61,282 bases of DNA from JAYPWI01 sp964629575 (GCA_964629575.1 CAZVUM010000027.1:1-61282), one strand, 5' to 3'; shown: positions 18,922-28,304, counted from the stretch's first letter. Translations and numbers: made by a program. The notes: a model not told the origin generated them from the letters alone.

Positions 18922-21900
18922 GGTGCGCCTCCCTCACCGGGGGTCGCGCCCGGCGTCGCCTCGATCACCAGGCGGGGCGGGTTGCCGGGACCGCCGGACT
19001 CCACACCGATTCGGTCGATGCGGCGGCCGTCTGATGTGAGCTGATCGTTGAGCTGCTGCTCGTACTGCTCGGCCAGCGTGTTGATCGATCCGTGAGCGCC
19101 GCGAGCCACCAGATCTCGAGCGACGCTGCTCATGCCGGGTGGCAACGCCCCTGTGATGTCGTTCGCGGAGGGCGGCTGGACGTGAACTCGGCCACCGTCG
19201 ACGGTGACCGTCACGGGGAGCCTGACCTCGCTCCCCCCGAGCGATATCCCCACGTCGGCCCGGATCCCGTTTGTGGTGGGTGTCACCCGCTGCACGGTCG
19301 CCTCGCCGAGGCCGAGGGGAAGCGTGGCCCTCACCTGGCCCGGGGGCGGCAGCGGTACGCTCACCTCGCTGTCGGCGGGGTTCGTCACGAACTCGGCGAC
19401 TTCGGCCGCCGAGTCACCGACGAGCGGAGTGGCCAACTTGATCACGTCCTCCCTGGTCGGTGCCGTCGTCCGCTGCTCGGCGGAGGTGTCAGGCTGTTCG
19501 CCGGGCGCGAGTGGCTCCTCGGTGACACTGTGCTCGGGGGCATTGCCGGGCGGCGGCGGGCCCGCCGGCTCGGTTCCGGCGGACCCGTCCCCGGCGGAGT
19601 CGTGGTGCGGCTCAGGGACGTCTGCGGGTCCGCGCGCCCGCTCAGGCTCCCGCTCGGGTGGCACCTCGTACGTGGACGTCTCGTCGTCACCGCGCCCACG
19701 CACGGTCTCCACCAGATCAGGCTCGCCGTCGCCGTCGAGGTCGTGCGGGATCGTCGCCTCGTCGTACTCACCGTCGCCATCGGTGTCGCGAAGGCTGGTC
19801 ACTCCACGGGCGGTGCCCTGGCCGGCCGAGGGATCCTCGCTGGAGAAGTCGACCTCCTCATACGAACCGTCGCCGTCCGCGTCGACACGCGTGGTCGTCG
19901 AGCCATCGGGCGCGACCGTCTCGACGAGCACCGACTGGGTTCCGTCGTCGTTCTGAACCGCAACAACGGTGGTCGTCGAGCCGTCGGGGTTGAGGCGCGT
20001 GCTGATGACCTGGTCGATCGTCCCGTCATTGTCGGTGTCCGTCGCCTGGGTGATCTCGAGAGGATCGCCCGGTCCGCCGGGCGTCTCGGCCGAGTAGGTC
20101 GTCGTCGGCCCCGCGCCCGGCGCCCCGCCGCCCGACTCCACTCCCGCTGCGGTGCCCTCCCCTTCGGGAGCGAAGGTCTCGTCCAGCACGTCGGCAACAG
20201 CGGAGTCGCCGTGCCTGTCACCTCTCTCGGTCTCCACGTACACGTGGCCGTCGTCGGCGACGTTCACCACCGGCCGGGTGTCCGCTTCGCCGGGTGCGGG
20301 TGGCGGCCCCACAAGGATCGCCGGTCCGTAGTCGCCCTCCACGATCTCGACGTCCTGTCCGGTTTCCTCCCGGAGGCGGTCGGCTTGCTCCTGCACAGCC
20401 GGTGCGACGCCCGGTCCGCCCGACTCCTCGCCGGTCAGCTCGGGTGGTGGCTCGGTCGACAGCTCGAACGATGGAGGCCGAGCTCCGAGGACTCCGCCGG
20501 GGAGAAAATGCGAGGTCCCCGAGCCCGCCTCGGACCGGTCACCGACCGGAGGGCGATCGATGGTGTAGATCGTTCCGTCGGGTCGGGTCTCGGTCACGGT
20601 GCTCGAGCCGTCCGGATGGGTCATGGTCGTCACCAGCGAGCCGTCGGGGCGGGTCTCGGTGGTGGTGGTCGCACCGTCGGAGGTGAACGTCTGGGTGCTC
20701 GACCCGTCCGGCCGAACCACCGTGGTCGNNNNNNNNNNNNNNNNNNNNNNNNNNNNNNNNNNNNNNNNNNNNNNNNNNNNNNNNNNNNNNNNNNNNNNNN
20801 NNNNNNNNNNNNNNNNNNNNNNNNNNNNCATCATCAGGATCCGTCGACACCGTCACCACAGTCCCATCAGGCCGCGTGTAGGTCGTCTCGGTGGGCGCAC
20901 GATCCACACTCGACTCGACCACGTTCCCCGACGGATCCCTCGTCGTGAACGTCACCGTTCCATCCGGAGCCACCTCCGACGTCCGCGTCGACCCATCGGG
21001 CAACGTCTCGACCATCGTCGACGACCCATCGGGCCGCGTCTCGGTCGTCGACGTTTCTCCGTCGGAGGTGAACGTCTGGGTGCTCGACCCGTCCGGCCGA
21101 ACCACCGTGGTCGACGTCGACCCATCATCAGGATCCGTCGACACCGTCACCACAGTCCCATCAGGCCGCGTGTAGGTGCCGGTCTCTGGTGGGCGATCGA
21201 TCGAGGTCGGCGCCTCGGGTTCCCCTTCGCCGAGACCGTTTCGCTCGGCATCCTCGGCGAGCTCACGTACCCGATCGAGCACGTCGAGCGCCAGACGGCC
21301 GTCTTCGGTGAGGTCCGGGTCGTCGCGGTCGGGGATCTCCCCCTCGCCGTGCAGCCACCGAGGGATCCGGTCGTAGTCCGATCCCCACGCCCGGTACCCG
21401 ATATTCAAGACCGCGTTGATGACACCCGCCGGTACTCCGGCCGCCACCGCCGCAGCCACGGAGTCCTTGAGCACACCGTCGGCACCCGGGCAATTGCGCC
21501 ACTCCGCCCAGCTGCTGCCGCACTCGACGAACCCCCCATCGTCGGCCAGCGCACCTCCGGGGTCCAGCACCAGCGCGAGGCCGATCGCCGCGCCGATGAT
21601 GAGCGCCGTGGCGGTGGGTGCCGCCCCAGACCGCGACCTCGACAAGGCAACCGCCGCCCCCGCCGCCCCGACCGCCAACACGAGAACGACCGTCGGCTCG
21701 GTGACGAAGAAGCCGAGGGCCAGGGCAGCGGCCACTCCGAAGGCGCTCACGGCGATCGACACGAGCGTGGGGGGCGCCGCATGACGTGCGGGCTGTATTC
21801 GACGCAGCGCCGAGTGCCATACCCGCCCCGCGAAAGAGAGCAGGACCCGACCGAAGAAGGTCGGGAGCACGACGGCCACGCCGATGGCCAACACGCCGCT

Positions 21901-22305
21901 CAAGGCCGGTGTGAGCAGCTGTGACACGAGCAGAGCCGCGGCGACACCCCACAGGAGATGCACCAGCCCCATCGAGCCGTCAGCGGCGAACGTACGTCGA
22001 ACGCCGGCGGGAAAGGTGCGGAGCTCGCTCCAGAACTGCTCCGGCCCGACGTTTCGCCGATATGCGGCAGCGCCGAATACGATCGAGCTGAGAACCGCAT
22101 AGAACAGCATTCCCTGGAGGTTGTCGCCGATCGATCCTGTGGTGACAGGCGAGCCGTCGGGCACGTTGGTGCCTTCGTAGCGGCGGGCGAGCATCCACAC
22201 GTTCAGCACGTATGCGCCCACGAAGCCGATGGCCGCGTAGACGACAGAGGTGACGACGTTCCTGCGGATCCAGCTCCCGACGTCTCCCCAAAATCCGCCG
22301 CTCAT
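18918..22305 (-). CDS. Giant polytopic membrane protein with RPDG repeats and DxDxDG motifs (interrupted by assembly gap)
   Basis: The ATG at 22305 overlaps the upstream stop (ATGA). The N-terminal 280 residues hold about seven membrane helices. From about residue 360 come tandem RPDGT/RPDGS phrases (TRPDGTVVTVSTDPDD, VRPDGSSTQTFTSDG), typical of extracellular beta-rich repeats. The 100-N gap at 20729-20828 lies within them. After the gap come DxDxDG calcium-site-like motifs (DTDNDGTID, DADGDGSYEE, DTDGDGEYDE, DLDGDGEPD), a Pro/Glu-rich stretch, and an unknown C-terminal domain. If the gap is really 9 bp, the protein has about 1098 residues in one frame. The family is not recognised. Confidence 0.7.
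20674..21177 (-). repeat. Near-identical direct repeat pair flanking the first scaffold gap
   Basis: Copy 2 is at 21059-21177. Copy 1 is at 20674-20728 plus 20829-20883, split by the N run. Both flanks of the gap match copy 2 exactly over about 55 bp each. This explains why the assembly broke here. The repeats encode the RPDGSSTQTFTSDG and TRPDGTVVTVSTDPDD phrases. Confidence 0.85.
20729..20828. other. Scaffold gap of 100 N
   Basis: Exactly 100 N, a placeholder length. Comparison with the second repeat copy predicts a true missing length of 9 bp (corresponding to 21114-21122), which also keeps the reading frame across the gap. Confidence 0.9.
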
Positions 22306-23348
22306 CGCCTGAACCCCTCGTCGACGATCACGAATCCACCATCGAACGGCTCGCCGGTCGTACGGATCCGGTGAACACCCGGGTCGTCGAAACACAGCAG
22401 CTCGGTGGCGCCTGCGGCCACTTCGGTCTCGAGATCGCCGACGCGCAGGAGGTGACGCAGGGAGTCGCCGTTGTGAAGCGCCGCACACCCGCCCACCCCG
22501 ACGTGCAGCCATTCGGGCGACAGCCCACCCTCGGAGATCTGAGCGCTCGGACCCTCGGCAACCGCACGACCGGCAGCCACCTTGGGATCCTCCGTCAGCG
22601 GCGAATGCCAGAGGAAGAGCCCGGACCCAGTGAGCGCGAGCGCCCACCACACCGACCTCGGGCTGATCTCGAGCAGATGGCGGTCCCACCGATCTGCTCG
22701 CTGCACGATCACCCCGAGCGCCAGGCCGAACGGCACGTGCGCCGCATAGGCGATGGCGATGATGCCCCACTTGCCGCTCAGCGAGTAGGCCTGCGCGAAC
22801 GGGGACAGGACGGTCGCGGACTCGAGAACCATCGCCCAGAGGACGCCCCACGCCCAATGGCGGCGGGTCGCCACAACCGCATAGGCCACACCGAAGCCGA
22901 CGCCGTTCGACACGTGGTACGCCCAGCCGGCGAGGTCGGTCCATGCAGACGAAGTGTCGGCTCCCAGAGCCAGCACGCCGTAGCTTTCGATCGGGGCGAA
23001 CAGCCTGAGGCCGCCGAACACGATGAACGGAACCCGAAACAGGTCATAGCCAAGAGTGCCGATGAGCCCGGCGACGACTCCGAGGCGTATCGCGGTCGCC
23101 AGCTCGGGATCGGTCGCCAAGCCTTTCGGGCTGCCTGCCCACCTCCCCGCCAGGATGAGTGCCACCGCGCCAGGCAGCGTGACGAGGCCGAACCAGACGT
23201 GGAAGGGGCCCAGGCCGCTGACCCATGCGAGCAACGACGCCACAGAGGTCAGCCCGAGAGCTGCGATCCCCAAGCGGTTCGTCCACCGCCGGCCAACGTT
23301 TGACCCGGAGTGGTCGATCGCGGGCGTCCTGTTCACAGCGGCGGTCAC
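22302..23348 (-). CDS. Polytopic membrane protein with cupredoxin-like C-terminal domain
   Basis: 348 residues. The GTG at 23348 overlaps the upstream stop (GTGA) and its own stop overlaps the next ATG (ATGA). About eight membrane segments lie between residues 25 and 270, including AIRLGVVAGLIGTLGYDLFRVP and WAYHVSNGVGFGVAYAVVA. The last 75 residues form a soluble domain with SLRHLLRVGD, TELLCFDDPGVHRIRTTGEP and GGFVIV. The His, Cys and His positions recall a type 1 copper site, though the axial Met is not obvious. The copper idea is tentative, and the family is not recognised. Confidence 0.65.
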   Translation of the reverse strand: MTAAVNRTPAIDHSGSNVGRRWTNRLGIAALGLTSVASLLAWVSGLGPFHVWFGLVTLPGAVALILAGRWAGSPKGLATDPELATAIRLGVVAGLIGTLGYDLFRVPFIVFGGLRLFAPIESYGVLALGADTSSAWTDLAGWAYHVSNGVGFGVAYAVVATRRHWAWGVLWAMVLESATVLSPFAQAYSLSGKWGIIAIAYAAHVPFGLALGVIVQRADRWDRHLLEISPRSVWWALALTGSGLFLWHSPLTEDPKVAAGRAVAEGPSAQISEGGLSPEWLHVGVGGCAALHNGDSLRHLLRVGDLETEVAAGATELLCFDDPGVHRIRTTGEPFDGGFVIVDEGFRR

Positions 23349-23881
23349 GGCGCCACCCGTTCGGCCATCGGGTCGTCGACGGGTCGGAGGCGACGCCCGT
23401 CGTATCGGAGCCACCGCCCGTGTTCGAGGTCGAGGATCCACAATGCCGTATCGGTGAAGACCAGGCCCGCGTCGAGCAGGCCGCGTCGAGCCGACGCTGG
23501 GTCGATCTCGCCCGCCGCGAAACTGCGCAGCACTGCCGCCGCGGACCCCAGCGCCACGTCGAGCTCCTCGGTGGGGATGTCGCTCTCCGTCGGCACGGCC
23601 GGCGCAATCGGCGGTGGTGGTGGTGGTGGTGGTGGTGGTGGTGCAGTCGGCGGGGGCGGTGGTGGCGCGGCCGGTCCGAGGGGGATCAGCCACGCTCGGT
23701 TCGTGAACGCCTGCCAGCCGTTGGAACACTCCAGGTTCACATATCCCTTGCCCGGATCGCCGAGGACCGCCACCTCGAGTCCCCCATCCAGCCGCGCCAC
23801 CGGCTGCGTCGAGGGATCCGGCGCGCTCCACGCGTCCGCTCCCCCATCGACGACGCGATGTGTCGGTTCAAACCCCGTCAC
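23345..23881 (-). CDS. SH3-like protein with polyproline linker
   Basis: 178 residues from a GTG at 23881 overlapping the upstream stop (GTGA). The N-terminal 65 residues (SAPDPSTQPVARLDGGLEVAV, then LECSNGWQAFTNRAWLIPL) resemble an SH3b-type module that is also present in the upstream protein. A polyproline run encoded by a GGT/CCG tract at about 23609-23660 follows. The C-terminal 75 residues include ALWILDLEHGRWLRYDGRRL. No signal peptide or membrane helix is seen, so it is probably cytosolic or held by partners. Function unknown. Confidence 0.6.
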   Translation of the reverse strand: MTGFEPTHRVVDGGADAWSAPDPSTQPVARLDGGLEVAVLGDPGKGYVNLECSNGWQAFTNRAWLIPLGPAAPPPPPPTAPPPPPPPPPPPIAPAVPTESDIPTEELDVALGSAAAVLRSFAAGEIDPASARRGLLDAGLVFTDTALWILDLEHGRWLRYDGRRLRPVDDPMAERVAP

Positions 23882-24657
23882 GCCGAGCCCCCTGTCCAAC
23901 GGTCCATCCGCTCGGCGAGGATCAGCGCGACCGCAAGGGTGCCGGTGGCCCAGAAGCCGAAGCTGAGCTGGCCGATCTCCACCTGGTCGTCCGAGACGAG
24001 GAGGAGGACCGCGATGAGTGTCAGTCCAGCGGCGGCCAGCTGCGGGATTCGCGCCAGCCGGTTGCCGACCAGGCGCAACAGGATCGACAAGCCAGCCAGG
24101 GCCGCCGCGACATAGAGCCCCTGCATTGCGTAGCCGAGATACTTGGTCCGGCCCGGGAGGAACGAGAGCTGCTCTCGGAGACTCGACGCAAGATCGAAAC
24201 CGTTCGCGCTCTCTCCGGCGCCGCTCAGCCACGGCAAGAGGAAGCAGGCGACCAACGCCCCGCAGAGTCCGGCCGATGTGCGGTCGAACGCCCGCGAGCC
24301 GCTCGCCAGCGCCGAGGGTTCAGCCGGTGTGGACCGCTGGTTGGGGCGTCGGTTCGGCTCGGCTGCAAGCGGCTGCGATCGGGGACCGGCGTCTGAAGGA
24401 GGTGGCCCGGCGGGCTGCGGCGCGCGAGGCTCCGCTCGCGGTGCGGCACGGGCGACCAGGAGCGAGTGGTCCACCCACGCTGTCCAGCCGTTGGAGCACG
24501 TGATCGCCGCCCACCCCCCGCGAGTCTCCGTGACCTGCACGGGGAGGTTCGGGTCGAGCGTGGCTACAACCGGCTGGCTCGGATCCGGCTCCAGCCAGGC
24601 CGACTGGGGGGTCGGCCCGATGTCGTGGGTCGGGCTCCACTTCGTGCTCGGCTCCAT
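23878..24657 (-). CDS. SH3-like membrane protein, first gene of the six-gene operon
   Basis: 259 residues. The N-terminal SH3-like module (AWLEPDPSQPVVATLDPNLP, then AAITCSNGWTAWVDHSLLV) is related to that of the next gene; both share CSNGW followed by W/F-x-x-x-x-L. A Pro/Ala/Arg-rich linker (70-125) leads to about four membrane helices (SAGLCGALVACFLLPWL; YVAAALAGLSILLRLVG; AAAGLTLIAVLLLVS; FGFWATGTLAVALILAE). The SH3-like part should face the cytoplasm since no signal peptide precedes it. Start at ATG 24657; a palindrome and TTGACA lie upstream. Function unknown. Confidence 0.65.
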   Translation of the reverse strand: MEPSTKWSPTHDIGPTPQSAWLEPDPSQPVVATLDPNLPVQVTETRGGWAAITCSNGWTAWVDHSLLVARAAPRAEPRAPQPAGPPPSDAGPRSQPLAAEPNRRPNQRSTPAEPSALASGSRAFDRTSAGLCGALVACFLLPWLSGAGESANGFDLASSLREQLSFLPGRTKYLGYAMQGLYVAAALAGLSILLRLVGNRLARIPQLAAAGLTLIAVLLLVSDDQVEIGQLSFGFWATGTLAVALILAERMDRWTGGSA

Positions 24658-24724
24658 GGATGCACTCTGACGCCGGCGCGTTTGCGAGGCGTTTGTCGCG
24701 ATGCGCAGCGGGGACGCGGCCGCT

Positions 24725-24739
24725 GCAGGAGACTCCTGC
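24725..24739. promoter_or_regulatory. Perfect 7-1-7 palindrome ahead of the six-gene operon
   Basis: GCAGGAGACTCCTGC is a perfect inverted repeat 68-82 bp upstream of the operon's first ATG. A consensus -35 box (TTGACA on the minus strand, 24751-24746) sits immediately upstream of it, so a bound protein would block the promoter. No good -10 box is apparent. It could instead be a weak hairpin after the SWIM gene. Confidence 0.4.
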
Positions 24740-24757
24740 GACTTCTGTCAAGCGATG

Positions 24758-25594
24758 TCATGGATCCGTGATCCCAGGACGGGTCAACGCGGCATAGGCC
24801 GGTCCGAGGAGATCGGTCACCTGTCGACCGAGAACCTCGAGATCGAGCGGGGCGAGCCGGTCGAGCGCAGCAGCGGAGGCCCCACCGAGGACGTCCCATC
24901 CCGAACGCTCCGCACGAGCGCTCTCGGGGACAGGGCCTGGTCCGAAAGGCCACCAGGGGGCCACCTCCGGGCCGACATCGGATTCGGCGCCGGCGGCGCT
25001 GCGCAGCAGCTCGATGACATCGTCCTGGCTCCTGCCCCGCCACTCGAGCAGCTTCCACGGATCGTCGTCGAGCTGATCGGCGAACACGTACAAGACCGCG
25101 GCCAGATGCTTACACGGCACAGCGCCGTCCGGACAGGTGCAGCGCCCCCGCAGATCGCCCCACCGTTCGGGAAGCAGCTTCACCCCCACCGACGCGAACA
25201 CCTCGACGAGCTCTGGCGGCACCTCTCCTGCCGACAGTGCCGCCACCAGGCCGACCCGTGACCGAAGCTCGTCGTCGACAGCGTCCCACTGTGCTGCGCT
25301 GAGCTCGTCGCACCGTACCGTGACCATGTAGGGACGGGCTCGTGAGCCCTGCACTTGAGCGGACACCATCCCGGACTCGGTTTCGAGCTCGATCACCTGA
25401 CCGGTACGGGCATACCGCCTGCCGCGCTGCATCCGGGCCCCCAGGCCGTATCCGTCGAGCACTTCGACGAAGTGCTGCGACCACCAGGTGTCGGCCATCG
25501 CACCCCGCTGCTTGGAAGTGGCGATGCCGCCTTCCACAGGCCGCGGGCGCGACTCGGGGAATCGCTGCCAGCGGTCGTCGTAGCGCCGAGCCAT
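24758..25594 (-). CDS. SWIM zinc-finger domain protein
   Basis: 278 residues. The SWIM motif CxC-x(n)-CxH is visible as RGRCTCPDGAVPCKHLAAVLYVF (cut here to its core: CTC and CKH) near residue 150-165. TWWSQHFVEVLDGYGLGARMQRGRRYARTGQ near the start is typical of the SWIM proteins encoded beside SNF2 helicases. Its ATG at 25594 overlaps the helicase stop (TGATG), so the two are translated together and probably act as one nucleic-acid remodelling unit. Confidence 0.85.
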   Translation of the reverse strand: MARRYDDRWQRFPESRPRPVEGGIATSKQRGAMADTWWSQHFVEVLDGYGLGARMQRGRRYARTGQVIELETESGMVSAQVQGSRARPYMVTVRCDELSAAQWDAVDDELRSRVGLVAALSAGEVPPELVEVFASVGVKLLPERWGDLRGRCTCPDGAVPCKHLAAVLYVFADQLDDDPWKLLEWRGRSQDDVIELLRSAAGAESDVGPEVAPWWPFGPGPVPESARAERSGWDVLGGASAAALDRLAPLDLEVLGRQVTDLLGPAYAALTRPGITDP

Positions 25595-28257
25595 CAGCCC
25601 GCGTCTCCGGCCAGCGTCTCGGCAGAGAGCGACACGACCGCGGCGAGCTCCGCTGTGTCCAGCTCGGTGAGCCACTGCTCTCCCGCGCCGACGACCGTCT
25701 CTGCCAGGTCGCGCTTGGCTGCGATCAGCTGGTCGATCCGCTCCTCGATCGTGCCCGCCGACACCATCTTGTGGACCTGCACCGTGCGGGTCTGGCCGAT
25801 GCGGTAGGCGCGATCGGTGGCCTGGTCCTCGACAGCCGGATTCCACCAGCGGTCGTAGTGGACCACCTGGGTGGCAGCGGTCAGGTTCAACCCCGTGCCC
25901 CCGGCCTTGAGCGACAGCAGCATGATCGGCGGACCGTCGGACTCCGAGAAGCGGGCCACCATGGCATCGCGATCCTTGCGCTGCACCCCACCGTGGAGCC
26001 ACAGACACTCCAACCCGAAGCGATGCCGGAGATGCTCGGCGAGCCGATCACCCCATGCGGTGAACTGGGTGAAGATCAGCGATTTGTCACCTGCGCCGAC
26101 CATCTCCTCGACCAGCTCGTCGACCCGATCCAGCTTGCCCGAGCGTCCGATCAGCTTCGAACCGTCACCGAGGAAGTGGGCGGGGTGGTTGCAGACCTGC
26201 TTCAGCTTCGTGATCCCCGCGAGCACGAGGCCACGGCGCTCGATCCCCTCCGAGTCCTCGGCCCGGGCCAGCAGGTCATCGACCACCGACTGGTAGAGCG
26301 ACACCTGCTCCCGGGTCAGCGGGCACCTCGCCACCGTCTCGATCTTGGGCGGCAGGTCGTCGATGATCGACGTGTCGGTCTTGAGGCGGCGCAACACGAA
26401 CGGTGCGGTGAGCCGGCCGAGACGCTCGATCGCCTCTGGATCGCGCTGCGACTCGATCGGCCTCGCGAATCGCTCACGGAAGGAGGTGACGTTGCCGAGC
26501 AGTCCGGGATTCAGGAACTGCATGATCGACCACAGCTCGACGAGATGGTTCTCGACCGGGGTACCCGTGAGGGCGACGCGCCGGCTCGCCGCCAGGCCGC
26601 GGATGGCCCGCGCCGCCTTGGTGCCGGGGTTCTTGATCTGCTGGGCCTCGTCGAGGACCACACGTCCCCAGGCGACCTCGCCGAGCAGATCACGATCGCG
26701 GTGCACCAGCGAGTACGTGGTGAGCACCACGTCGTGGGCCTCCGCCTCGTCGACGAAGTCGCCGGGCGACCGGGCTCTGCCCCCTCCGTGGTGGGCGGCG
26801 ACGGTCAGGCCCGGTCCGAACCTGGCGAGCTCCCGCTGCCAGTTGCCGAGAACCGAGACGGGACACACCACGAGCGTCGGGCCGCCCTCCTCGTCGACGA
26901 GCAGGGAGCCGATCAGCTGGGCCGTCTTCCCGAGACCCATGTCGTCGGCGAGGCATGCCCCGAGCCCGAGGCGCCCGAGAAACTGCAACCAGCCGACGCC
27001 GCGCTGCTGGTAGGGACGCAGATCGCCTTCGAACCCCGGGGGTGACTCGACGGCCTCGACCCGGCCGGTCGCCGCATCGTCGAGCAGGTCGCCGATCCAT
27101 CCGTCGGCATCGACGCCGACCACTTCGACGTCGTCGACGTCCTCGTCCAACCCGAGGCCGCCCAACCCGAGGCCGGCTCGCAGCACCTCCGCCGCTGTGG
27201 CCTGCCCCCGCCGGCCGACGCGGGCCAGAACGGCCGCGAGCTGAGCGCGACCCACCTCGACCCACTGACCCCGGATCCGGACGAGGCCCTGCTTGGCCTC
27301 GGCGGCCTTCTGCAGCATCTCCAGCTCGTCGGCGGTCAACTCGACGCCGCCGAGGGCAGCCTGCCACGTGAAGTCGACGAGCGTCTCCAGTCCGAACCCG
27401 CTGGCCGCGGACGCGCCGCTGCTCGTCGACGAGCTCGCAGCCCGCGCCTTCAGCCCCAGCCTGGGGCCGCCGGTCCACCAGGCCGGTAGAAGCAGGGCGA
27501 CGCCGCCTTCGGCGAGGGTTGCGTGGCGCCGAGCGACCAGCTCCACGAGCTCCTGCGAGTCGAACGAGATCGGCCCGGGCACGGAGCCGGCGACCAGCCG
27601 CCCCAGTTCGGGAGCGACCCGAACCGCATAGCCGAGCGCAGCGAGGCCGTCTTGCAAGGCTTCACGGGGGAACAGCCCCGACCCGTCGAAGAGGTGCGCT
27701 ATCGGGAGCTGCAGAGCGCTGTCGTCCGGGTCACGAACGAGCGGCTCGACCAACCATTCGTCGGGGGCTTCCCCGTCGTCGTGCCCCGTCTCCTCGGGGG
27801 GTTCGACGACGCGCAGGCACAGCTGCACCGATCCGACCAGACCTGCACCGCTGCGTACCCACTCCTCGATCTCGCGGGCGAGCCCCCGGAGGCGGTCGGG
27901 CGCCAGGGAGGTCGAGAGGTGGGGGTCCTCGGTCGTGAGCGAACGCACCCATGCCTCGGGAACCGAGCGGCGCCCCGGCCGCCGCGCAAGGAGTCCAACC
28001 TCGGCTGCACACAGCACGTCGCGCGCCACAAGGTCGACCGTCTGGGCCAGCTCGGATGCCAGGTCCTGCTGAGCCTCGACCGAACCATCTTCGAGCAACG
28101 CAGCGATCGCAGCCCTGTCTCTACCACCCGGAAGGGGCCACCACCACGACCTGGCCATGCCCGAGTCGTCCACCGTGAGGCCCGGAACGACCCTGCCGCC
28201 GACAACCATGTCGAATGCCAGCTCGTCGACGGTCAGCCCCGACAGCGCTCCAACCAC
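25594..28257 (-). CDS. SNF2-family DEAD/DEAH-box helicase
   Basis: 887 residues from GTG 28257, with an in-frame TAG just upstream. An N-terminal SNF2-associated domain (about 1-400) precedes the ATPase core. The core has motif I DDMGLGKT (about 436-443), motif II DEAQ (about 535), RVALTGTPVENH as motif III, and C-terminal HGGVQRKDRDAMV, LSLKAGGTGLNLTAA and QATDRAYRIGQ. Such proteins translocate on duplex DNA. Relatives are often longer at the N-terminus, so some N-terminal sequence may be lost. The SWIM partner gene follows directly. Confidence 0.92.
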   Translation of the reverse strand: MVGALSGLTVDELAFDMVVGGRVVPGLTVDDSGMARSWWWPLPGGRDRAAIAALLEDGSVEAQQDLASELAQTVDLVARDVLCAAEVGLLARRPGRRSVPEAWVRSLTTEDPHLSTSLAPDRLRGLAREIEEWVRSGAGLVGSVQLCLRVVEPPEETGHDDGEAPDEWLVEPLVRDPDDSALQLPIAHLFDGSGLFPREALQDGLAALGYAVRVAPELGRLVAGSVPGPISFDSQELVELVARRHATLAEGGVALLLPAWWTGGPRLGLKARAASSSTSSGASAASGFGLETLVDFTWQAALGGVELTADELEMLQKAAEAKQGLVRIRGQWVEVGRAQLAAVLARVGRRGQATAAEVLRAGLGLGGLGLDEDVDDVEVVGVDADGWIGDLLDDAATGRVEAVESPPGFEGDLRPYQQRGVGWLQFLGRLGLGACLADDMGLGKTAQLIGSLLVDEEGGPTLVVCPVSVLGNWQRELARFGPGLTVAAHHGGGRARSPGDFVDEAEAHDVVLTTYSLVHRDRDLLGEVAWGRVVLDEAQQIKNPGTKAARAIRGLAASRRVALTGTPVENHLVELWSIMQFLNPGLLGNVTSFRERFARPIESQRDPEAIERLGRLTAPFVLRRLKTDTSIIDDLPPKIETVARCPLTREQVSLYQSVVDDLLARAEDSEGIERRGLVLAGITKLKQVCNHPAHFLGDGSKLIGRSGKLDRVDELVEEMVGAGDKSLIFTQFTAWGDRLAEHLRHRFGLECLWLHGGVQRKDRDAMVARFSESDGPPIMLLSLKAGGTGLNLTAATQVVHYDRWWNPAVEDQATDRAYRIGQTRTVQVHKMVSAGTIEERIDQLIAAKRDLAETVVGAGEQWLTELDTAELAAVVSLSAETLAGDAG

Positions 28258-28304
28258 TGCGCCAATCTACCCGGCCGATGCCGGCAAGTCGGCTCTTTCC
28301 GCGA

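Noticed and set aside
19092..20948. Long plus-strand open frame opposite the RPDG-repeat gene
   Set aside because: Arg/Gly/His-rich shadow of the minus-strand gene; the minus strand has membrane helices, repeats and overlapping starts with neighbours.
25342..27045. 567-codon plus-strand open frame opposite the SNF2 helicase
   Set aside because: The helicase on the minus strand has all motifs in order; the plus frame has none.
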